Positions 6,333 through 11,929 of a DNA stretch of 11,929 bases are shown piece after piece (position 1 is the stretch's first letter; every line of letters begins with the position of its first letter). The position numbers and the translations under genes are program-made. Source of the stretch: Streptomycetaceae bacterium. Lineage in GTDB: Bacteria; Actinomycetota; Actinomycetes; Nanopelagicales; Nanopelagicaceae. The notes under the pieces are model-generated. The model ran no database searches. It was not told the origin of the DNA and saw nothing but the letters and a program-made list of their open reading frames with translations. The DNA lies in contig JAIXYD010000135.1 of NCBI GenBank assembly GCA_027490415.1, positions 1 through 11,929 of the forward strand. Reading direction: 5' to 3'.

Positions 6333-7393
6333 GCTCTCGCCTTCTTAGCAACGCGCGCACTTTGACGATCTTTGCGTGTGATTCGACGACGTTGACGCGG
6401 ATCAAATGCATCACGCAATCCATCACCAATAAAGTTGATACAGAGTGCAATTGCAATAATGAATATTCCTGGGTACCAGAAGAGCCAAGGTCGGGTCGTA
6501 AATGACTCTTGGTACTGGCTAATGAGAGAGCCGAGAGAAACATCCGGTGCAACAACACCAAAGCCTAGGTAGCTCAGCGCTGTTTCTAGCAGAATCGCAC
6601 CTGACATCAAGAGCGTAACCGAAACAATAATAATTCCCACAGCGTTAGGCAGGATGTGCTTAAAGATGATCCGGCGGTTGGTTGCACCTGCAACTCGGGC
6701 CGCATCGACAAACTCGCGCTCACGCAAGGTTAAAAACTCGCCTCGAACCAATCGCGATAGACCAGTCCAGGCGAAGAGACCTAGGTATAAAGCTAGGAAA
6801 GATACGCCGAGGTTTCCGAAGTGGTATCCGATAACTGAACCGATGATGATTGATGGCACTGTAATAATGAAATCTGTAAAGCGCATCAAGATTGAATCGA
6901 CCGCGCCGCGATAGAAGCCTGCGATAGCACCGACAACAGTGCCAATTACGCCACCAATGAATCCGATGATCACGGTGACCATAATTGATCGTTGTGCTCC
7001 GCGCATCACGAGTGCAAAGTAATCACGGCCAATGTCATCCTGACCAAATGGGTGCTCACCGAGTTGAATTCCGGCTCCACCTAACCATGTCGGACGAAGA
7101 CTCAGTGTTGGACACCCAACGAGTCCTCCGCTGCAGCCGTCAAGAGCTAATTCAGGCAGATCTTCAATTGTGTATTTCCACCAACCTGGATAAGTCCATG
7201 GTCCAATCTTTATCTTAAGTGCAGAGAATACGAAGATAACAATCGAAAAAAGAGTGAAGACAGCAATCATCGCACCCTTGTGTTGAAGAAAACGCTTACG
7301 GACAATCTGCCCTTGGCTTAAGCCTTCGGTCTCCTTATTGAGAATGGAAGTTTCCACTCCTGCCTCAGCTGAAGATTTCTTTTTAGTAAACAT
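6323..7393 (-). CDS. Oligopeptide/dipeptide ABC transporter permease, DppC/OppC type
   Basis: A 356-residue inner-membrane permease forming the translocation pore with the DppB-type partner. The first membrane segment is at about 41-60. The OppC-family element HPFGQDDIGRDYF (114-126) precedes the core segments at about 136-160, 174-210, 250-278 and 305-323. The ATPase-docking EAA loop begins EFVDAARVAGATNRRI (227-242). The family ending GDGLRDAFDPRQRRR (323-337) is present, followed by a basic tail. Between segment 1 and the FGQDD element lies an extracytoplasmic stretch of about 50 residues with two Cys (C87, C94), longer than in common DppC proteins. The start ATG overlaps the stop of the upstream permease as TAATG, indicating translational coupling. 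The 3' end overlaps the convergent PH-domain gene by ten bases. Confidence 0.95.
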   Translation of the reverse strand: MFTKKKSSAEAGVETSILNKETEGLSQGQIVRKRFLQHKGAMIAVFTLFSIVIFVFSALKIKIGPWTYPGWWKYTIEDLPELALDGCSGGLVGCPTLSLRPTWLGGAGIQLGEHPFGQDDIGRDYFALVMRGAQRSIMVTVIIGFIGGVIGTVVGAIAGFYRGAVDSILMRFTDFIITVPSIIIGSVIGYHFGNLGVSFLALYLGLFAWTGLSRLVRGEFLTLREREFVDAARVAGATNRRIIFKHILPNAVGIIIVSVTLLMSGAILLETALSYLGFGVVAPDVSLGSLISQYQESFTTRPWLFWYPGIFIIAIALCINFIGDGLRDAFDPRQRRRITRKDRQSARVAKKARAHA

Positions 7394-8937
7394 TACTTTC
7401 CTGCCCCCACTCTAATTCGAGGATCCATAACTGAGTAGAGCAAATCAGCTACCAAGTTCGCTAGAAGTGCCATTGTTGCTGTTAGGAAGAAGACACCCAT
7501 TAATAGATTGAGATCAAATGAATTAATCGCAGTGTTAAAGAGTGTTCCCATTCCGGTCCAACCAAAGACGCGTTCGGTAATAATCGCTCCACCCAAGATT
7601 CCGGCGAAGTCGACGACAATAATTGTTGTCAGCGGAATCATGGTATTTCTAAAGGCATGGCGCATGATCACAGTGCGCTCATTGAGACCCTTTGCGCGCG
7701 CTGTTCGAATGTAATCTTGGTTGAGAACTTCCAGCATGGTTCCACGAGAGAATCGAATGTAGCCCGCAAACGAAATTGCAGTCAGCGCAATTGTTGGTAG
7801 GACAAGGTGCATCAGAATGTCTAGCAGAGTGATCCAATAATCACCTGAATCCAAGAGGGCCTTGCTCTGACCGATAGTTGGAACAGGGCGACCATTGACC
7901 GCATCTGTCTTGAAGTAAGGCTCCCAGGTGCGCATCAACTTATCTAGAATCATTAACAAGCCAGATAAAATTCCGGTGAGGATCGCGGTACGCACTACTG
8001 GTCCGCGGTCAATCTTTGCAAAGTAGAACGATGCACCGAATGCACATGCGATTGTGACCAGAAGCAGACCAAAGATAATGAGAGGTTGCTTATCTCGTTC
8101 GAATAACCAATTGACTGGGTAATAGAAAGCTAAACCTAAGACAGCCATAGCTAGCGCTGCGCGTAGAGATGGTTTATGTCCTAAGCCCACAGAGAGCTGG
8201 GTAATAAGGATTGCGGCGCCGACACTTGCGGCGAAGTATCCGACTGGGCCGAGTGCTGGTTGCAAGAACCAATTAATTTCAAGTAAGAGAGTGAGGGTGA
8301 GAGCAGTACCCACTGAGGTAATTCCAAATACTTTCCAAAATTTCTTTCGCTCTCCACCCACAGCGGAGGCGACAATCAATCCGATGATGCCCGCAATCGT
8401 CGCTAGTGCGCGTGGAGCGATGCTTGGTTCGGCCAACCAGTTGTTGAACTCGATAGCCATAAACTGCTTGAGCAAAACTGCTACCCAGAAAATTGGGAGT
8501 GAGAAGAGCAAAAATGATACGAATGTCATTGAGTAGTCAAAGCGAGAGTACTGACGGAGCGCAGTGATAATTCCGATTGCGATTCCGAGGACGATAGCAA
8601 CGATTACCGCCGTAGTTACAAGGCGAAGTGTTGTTGGAATAGCCTCAAAGACTGCAACATTGACGGGCTCTGAGGCACGAGTCTGCCCTAAGTCGAACTT
8701 GCCCACAAAGACGCCAAATACTCCTTTGAGCCAGATGAAATATCGCAAGGGAGGAGGAACATCGAGCTGTAGTGAGCGAGTGAGCGCTGCAATCTGCGCT
8801 GGTGCCTCAGGATCGGTGCTGGTACGCAATTCTGCGACGGGATCGCCAGAAAATGCGGCGAGGTTGTAGAGCAGAAAACTAGAGCCGAAGAGAATGACAC
8901 CTAGGGTGCCTAATCGACGCATAATAAATGCAAACAT
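7393..8937 (-). CDS. Oligopeptide/dipeptide ABC transporter permease, DppB/OppB type, enlarged
   Basis: The protein has 514 residues against about 305-340 for usual DppB/OppB. The N-terminus MFAFIMRRLGTLGVILF and first segment (9-29) are canonical, as are the segments at about 103-128 and 137-160 with SLPIFW. So is the second half from about residue 366: VLPTIALTAISFAGYIRFSR (379-398), the EAA loop DYIRTARAKGLNERTV (408-423), and the ending YSVMDPRIRV. Between these, residues of about 168-336 are additional, with about six hydrophobic segments (near 176-195, 200-223, 229-252, 259-279, 285-308, 316-335) separated by short charged loops. The conserved halves look intact, so the pore function should be kept. 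The role of the insertion is unknown. It is coupled to permease C by a one-base stop/start overlap. AAGGAG lies 12 bases before the ATG, a somewhat long spacing. It follows the binding-protein gene after 156 bases containing two inverted repeats. Confidence 0.93.
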   Translation of the reverse strand: MFAFIMRRLGTLGVILFGSSFLLYNLAAFSGDPVAELRTSTDPEAPAQIAALTRSLQLDVPPPLRYFIWLKGVFGVFVGKFDLGQTRASEPVNVAVFEAIPTTLRLVTTAVIVAIVLGIAIGIITALRQYSRFDYSMTFVSFLLFSLPIFWVAVLLKQFMAIEFNNWLAEPSIAPRALATIAGIIGLIVASAVGGERKKFWKVFGITSVGTALTLTLLLEINWFLQPALGPVGYFAASVGAAILITQLSVGLGHKPSLRAALAMAVLGLAFYYPVNWLFERDKQPLIIFGLLLVTIACAFGASFYFAKIDRGPVVRTAILTGILSGLLMILDKLMRTWEPYFKTDAVNGRPVPTIGQSKALLDSGDYWITLLDILMHLVLPTIALTAISFAGYIRFSRGTMLEVLNQDYIRTARAKGLNERTVIMRHAFRNTMIPLTTIIVVDFAGILGGAIITERVFGWTGMGTLFNTAINSFDLNLLMGVFFLTATMALLANLVADLLYSVMDPRIRVGAGK

Positions 8938-9003
8938 TTTCTTTTCTGACTCCTTGTTCCTCTAATTGATTACATCTTCAAATCATTAGATCTTCAGCAA
9001 AAG

Positions 9004-9041
9004 GCTCAGATGACACTCAATTTCTTGAGTGTCATCTGAGC
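9004..9041 (-). promoter_or_regulatory. Perfect 17-bp hairpin with GAAA loop between binding protein and permease genes
   Basis: GCTCAGATGACACTCAA (9004-9020) and its exact reverse complement (9025-9041) flank four bases. In the importer mRNA (minus strand) the loop is GAAA, a stable GNRA tetraloop. It is followed by CTTTTGC, which is too poor in U for a full terminator. Position and strength fit an intercistronic element that stabilises the binding-protein mRNA or partly terminates transcription, so that binding protein exceeds permease, as known for other ABC import operons. The hairpin is seen directly; its role is inferred. Confidence 0.8.
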
Positions 9042-9073
9042 ACTTACTTTACTGCTTTTTACCTAGGGGTACT

Positions 9074-9093
9074 GCAAGAAGTTAACTTCTTGC
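9074..9093. repeat. Perfect 20-bp palindrome touching the binding-protein stop codon
   Basis: GCAAGAAGTTAACTTCTTGC reads identically on both strands and begins immediately after the stop codon of the binding protein (9096-9094 on the minus strand). As RNA it could fold into an eight-pair stem with a UUAA loop. Outer GTAC sequences (9069-9072 and 9097-9100) could add four pairs past an asymmetric bulge. It could be a 3'-end processing hairpin or a dimeric protein-binding site. No U tract follows directly. Confidence 0.75.
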
Positions 9094-10932
9094 TTAGTAC
9101 TTCCATGACCAGAAGTTCCAAAGTCCGGTTGGGGACAATGGGCTTGGGTCTACACCCTTAAGGTTTTCGTTATAAGCAGTTACACCTGGCCACTGGAAGA
9201 TTGGAATAGATACAGCATCTTCTGCCATGATCTTTTCAATCTCGAGGTAGCGAGAGTAACGCTCTGCATCGCTGTAGTTTCCAACTTCGAGTTCATCGAT
9301 GATGGCATCAACACGTGCATTTTTATAACCGGTGTCAGAGTTAACTGACTTGTATGAGCTGAAGTTTCCAACCTGAGTTAGTGAAGTCTTCTGCCATGCA
9401 TAGAACTGAGCGTCGAATGCGCTATCAGCAAGGAATGCAGACCAGCCTGCAGTTGGTGTCACATCGACATCAAATCCAGCCTTAGCCAATTCAGCCTTTA
9501 CGAGAGCAGCCTGTGCAGCACGACGTGTGTTGCTTGGAGCTCCGAATAGCATCTTGACCTTCACTGAACCACTTCCAGCCTTTGCATCTGGGAAGTACTT
9601 CTTTACCAAGGCAAGTGCCTTAGCTGTGCGCTGATCTTGTGTTCCTTCTGTGTACATATCCATACCAGAAGCAGCGATCATCTTCGAGTAGTTTGGCTCT
9701 GCAGGGAAGTACTGAAGTGAGTTCATGACCACAGCCTTAGGGTTAACTGGCTTAATGATCTTGTCGACGATCTCTTGGCGTGGGTATGCCAACAAGAATG
9801 CTTGACGAAGGTCTTTAGCTCTCTGTGTCATTCCAGCAAATGGACCGTTGTATGGCTTTCCACCATCTGCAGCCCCTGAGCGAACTTCTACGTGCTCATA
9901 GACAGCCTGTGTTGTGCCATCGATCTTGATTCCGTTGATCTTCTTGAGAGCTGCAACTGAATCTGCTGTTGCAATTGCATCGTAGAAGTCAACTTCCTTG
10001 TTAGCGAGTGCCTGTGCCGCAGCTGTTGGATCTGAAATTGTCACGAAGACAATCTTTTCGATTCCACTCATCTTTGGACCTGAGTTGTACTTTGGATTTA
10101 GCTTCAATGTTACGCGCTGATCCTTAACTACAGACTCAACCATCATCGCACCGTTACCTACAAGGAGAAGAGGGTTTGTCTTCTCGTTGACTTCCTTGAG
10201 GTTATAGCCTGTTGACCAGACCTTAGCGATCTTAGTCAAGAGCTCAGTGTTCTTTGAGTTAAATGCGTTGAGGAACTTGTTCTTGTTAGCAACGTTGTTT
10301 GAGTTGGTTCCAAGCTTTGTCTTTCCTTCGGCAAGGGCCACAAGTGCATGCACTGGGCTCACTCCTGGAGCATAAAGCTCCCAGTCTGGGAAGAACTTTG
10401 AGTACTCAAGGACAACAGATTGACGATCTGGAGCAAGAGTAATTCCCTTGATCAAAGATGTGTAAGTTCCTGAGTATCCGAGTGAGTCAAAAGCAGGCTT
10501 CTTCTTGAGATCATCAGGATCGCCAAGTCCAGCATCGATTGAGTACTGGTTTGATGAAGTAACGTGTGTAAGTAGAAGGTCTACACCTGTAATTGGTGTT
10601 CCGTCTGACCAGACACGGCCCTTATTGACTGTGTACTTCACCTTAAATGTCGGTGTACGGCTGATGATCTTGTATGTACCAAATGTTGTATTTGGAACGA
10701 GTACAGGACGATTGTCGTAGTAGTTAAAACCAATACCTGTCATGTACGCAATGTTGTTGTTGAGTACCAAGTTGTGGTCTGGGGTGCTTGCGTTCAATGA
10801 TGTGAAAACGTTTGAATCAACGATCACAACGGTTGAACGTGTGTTTGCTGAAGCTGGCTGAGTTAGTCCTACGACCAACGCTGCAGCAGCTGCAACCGCA
10901 AGGGCGGCTTTCGCGCCATGCTTTAACTTCAT
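9094..10932 (-). CDS. Extracellular solute-binding protein, family 5 (oligopeptide/dipeptide type)
   Basis: A 612-residue secreted peptide-binding protein that delivers substrate to the permeases encoded next. A Sec signal peptide spans residues 1-29: basic KLKHGAK, a long Ala/Val/Leu core, and ASA before Asn30. The mature part carries the family signature YTVNKGRVWSDGTPITGVD (100-118) and a C-terminal pattern with EIEKIMAEDAVSIPIFQW (564-581). There is no cysteine anywhere, hence no lipobox, although most binding proteins of single-membrane bacteria are lipoproteins. The mature protein is therefore predicted to be released by signal peptidase I. The start is supported by AGGAGG four bases upstream. 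Lys, Asn, Ser and Thr are abundant, as in many secreted proteins. Its exact ligand, whether di-, oligo- or another peptide-like compound, cannot be read from sequence. It is the first gene of the importer unit, 160 bases after the MFS gene. Confidence 0.94.
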   Translation of the reverse strand: MKLKHGAKAALAVAAAAALVVGLTQPASANTRSTVVIVDSNVFTSLNASTPDHNLVLNNNIAYMTGIGFNYYDNRPVLVPNTTFGTYKIISRTPTFKVKYTVNKGRVWSDGTPITGVDLLLTHVTSSNQYSIDAGLGDPDDLKKKPAFDSLGYSGTYTSLIKGITLAPDRQSVVLEYSKFFPDWELYAPGVSPVHALVALAEGKTKLGTNSNNVANKNKFLNAFNSKNTELLTKIAKVWSTGYNLKEVNEKTNPLLLVGNGAMMVESVVKDQRVTLKLNPKYNSGPKMSGIEKIVFVTISDPTAAAQALANKEVDFYDAIATADSVAALKKINGIKIDGTTQAVYEHVEVRSGAADGGKPYNGPFAGMTQRAKDLRQAFLLAYPRQEIVDKIIKPVNPKAVVMNSLQYFPAEPNYSKMIAASGMDMYTEGTQDQRTAKALALVKKYFPDAKAGSGSVKVKMLFGAPSNTRRAAQAALVKAELAKAGFDVDVTPTAGWSAFLADSAFDAQFYAWQKTSLTQVGNFSSYKSVNSDTGYKNARVDAIIDELEVGNYSDAERYSRYLEIEKIMAEDAVSIPIFQWPGVTAYNENLKGVDPSPLSPTGLWNFWSWKY

Positions 10933-11092
10933 TTTTCCTCCTCGAGGGGTAATAAAGAAGGTTGTGAAGAGTCGACCTGCCTCACAGCCTTCTTTGGGTG
11001 GGCAAAGTCTGCCTTACCCCCCAGTATTAGGCAATCGGCTGAGGTAACAATTTGGGCACAGCTATGCGTGGATTTACGCCTGTCAGGGTGAA
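10933..11092 (-). promoter_or_regulatory. Leader and likely promoter region of the importer
   Basis: This 160-base gap between the MFS gene and the binding-protein gene holds AGGAGG (10937-10942) for the latter and the inverted repeat at 10954-10995. A weak promoter-like pair lies on the minus strand: TTGTTA (near 11052-11047), 16 bases, then AATACT (near 11030-11025). There is no convincing terminator for the MFS gene here, so read-through from it is possible. Promoter placement is low confidence. Confidence 0.4.
10954..10995 (-). repeat. 14-base inverted repeat in the binding-protein leader
   Basis: AAAGAAGGTTGTGA (10954-10967) and TCACAGCCTTCTTT (10982-10995) are complementary except at one position (10962/10987), around a 14-base loop containing GTCGAC. 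It lies 22 bases upstream of the binding-protein ATG, close to the AGGAGG. A neighbouring CTTTG/CAAAG pair on the same strand (about 11006 to 10992) would overlap and compete with its outer arm. It could be an mRNA leader structure or a protein operator. No U tract supports plain termination. Confidence 0.6.
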
Positions 11093-11929
11093 TTATTTGG
11101 GCGAGCCAGAGGCACGAGCCTTGTCTATAGCCTCGGTCGTCAAGACCCGGGTGGCGTAGACAAAAAGAAGAAAACCTAAAGCTGCTCCAACGAAATAGAT
11201 GGAGCGAAATGCCATCTCACGACCAAGTGGATCTTCGAGGGCAGCGACTAATCCTCCACCAATGAGAGTACCGATTGGAATTGTCCCCCAAGCAAAGAAT
11301 CGATAGACACTATTTACACGACCCAATAAATCAGTCGGAATCAAACTTTGCCGAAGTGAAACCGTCACTACATTCCAAAGGACAGCGGTAAAGGTTTCAA
11401 TAACAACTAATACCCAAACGATGTACCACTGAGATGTGAAGCCGATAAGGAGTGTAGTGAGCGGCATTACAAAGAGCGCTAAGGCAAGTGAGCGCCCACT
11501 TCCAATCTTTTCCGAGACTTTCGGTCCGAGCAATCCACCGGCAATTCCACCGATAGCACCAGCGGTTCCGAGAATTGCAAAGATAAAAACGGTTGTATCA
11601 AGAACTTCTTGTGCAAAGAGAATAAAGACTGCGCCCGTAAGCGATGCGATTCCGTTGAGCAATCCCAGGATGATTGCCATCGGCTTGAGCAATGTATGGC
11701 TCCAAAGCCAGGAAAAGCCTTCTTTGATTTCAACTCGAAAATTTATTGGGCCAGATTTTGTTTCAGGCGTGAAACTTTTCACCGTAGGTTTCATGCTCGC
11801 GATCAACGCGGCAGCCAAAAAGAAAGTCGCCGCATCCACGAAAAATGGGAGAAAGATCGCAACACCAATTATCAAGCTTCCAAGTGGTGGGCCAATAAAT
11901 GAGTTGGTCAGCGCTTCGGCAGACCACAT
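11093..11929 (-). CDS. Major facilitator superfamily exporter, C-terminal part (partial)
   Basis: The last 278 residues of a membrane transporter; the N-terminal part lies beyond the right edge. The Met encoded at the very edge is probably internal, because the sequence starts in the middle of a typical MFS_3 (EntS-like) segment, AEALTNSFIGPPLGSLI. Features of that group are the segment ending near residue 44, a cytoplasmic linker with EIKEGFSWLWSHTLLKPM (67-84), and later membrane segments near 86-106, 114-134, 147-163, 170-190, 209-230 and 243-260. The signature DLLGRVNSVYRFFAWGTIPI (200-219) is present. Members export small molecules such as siderophores or drugs using the proton gradient; the substrate here is unknown. 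It is codirectional with the importer but separated by 160 bases, so a functional link is unproven. Confidence 0.88.
   Translation of the reverse strand: MWSAEALTNSFIGPPLGSLIIGVAIFLPFFVDAATFFLAAALIASMKPTVKSFTPETKSGPINFRVEIKEGFSWLWSHTLLKPMAIILGLLNGIASLTGAVFILFAQEVLDTTVFIFAILGTAGAIGGIAGGLLGPKVSEKIGSGRSLALALFVMPLTTLLIGFTSQWYIVWVLVVIETFTAVLWNVVTVSLRQSLIPTDLLGRVNSVYRFFAWGTIPIGTLIGGGLVAALEDPLGREMAFRSIYFVGAALGFLLFVYATRVLTTEAIDKARASGSPK

Noticed and set aside
9053..9060. The 9004-9041 hairpin as a plus-strand terminator using the downstream T run
   Set aside because: The T run is 15 bases away from the stem, and no plus-strand gene ends nearby.
11927..11929. The edge ATG as the true start of the MFS gene
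   Set aside because: The sequence begins in the middle of a conserved MFS domain with too few membrane segments for a complete transporter; the gene is cut by the window.

Overview
The window looks like chromosomal DNA of a free-living, low-to-mid GC actinobacterium with compact gene packing. The pointers are a Lys/Ala/Pro/Arg-rich nucleoid-protein tail, a membrane protein with a bacterial PH-like domain of actinobacterial type, strong AGGAGG-type ribosome sites mixed with apparently leaderless or TTG starts, and gene overlaps of 1 to 14 bases. A streamlined freshwater lineage such as the acI/Nanopelagicales group would fit. That placement is inference; no rRNA or other phylogenetic marker is present. 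I see no mobile element, tRNA, CRISPR array or phage gene.

Layout, left to right. (1) 1-183: the C-terminal tail of a histone/HU-like nucleoid protein, made of exact 39-base repeats, closed by a strong terminator at 196-230 that also serves the opposing gene. (2) 255-734 (-): a MarR-family repressor, divergent from 797-2770 (+), an M13 (neprilysin/PepO) zinc endopeptidase. A 14-base inverted repeat that could be the MarR operator lies between them. (3) 2757-4016 (+): tRNA-guanine transglycosylase (Tgt), overlapping the end of the peptidase gene. (4) 4043-10932: a complete oligopeptide/dipeptide ABC importer on the minus strand, with binding protein (10932-9094), permease B (8937-7393), permease C (7393-6323) and a two-domain ATPase (5689-4043). 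(5) 5724-6332 (+): a small membrane protein with a PH-like domain, sitting on the opposite strand inside the importer locus between permease C and the ATPase. (6) 11093-11929 (-): the C-terminal part of a major facilitator superfamily exporter cut by the window edge.

How they may work together: the importer captures peptides outside the cell and feeds them to cytosolic peptidases. The M13 enzyme has no visible signal peptide or membrane anchor and could be one of these, although it is not in the same transcription unit. Tgt acts in tRNA anticodon modification and appears unrelated, being joined to the peptidase only by overlap.

The least ordinary parts are all in the importer locus. Permease B carries about 170 extra residues with roughly six additional hydrophobic segments. 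The binding protein has a cleavable signal peptide but no lipobox cysteine. Two strong inverted repeats lie between the binding-protein and permease genes. A divergently oriented gene interrupts the operon. I did not find a wholly new defence-type or mobile system; the possible novelty is the architecture and regulation of this importer.
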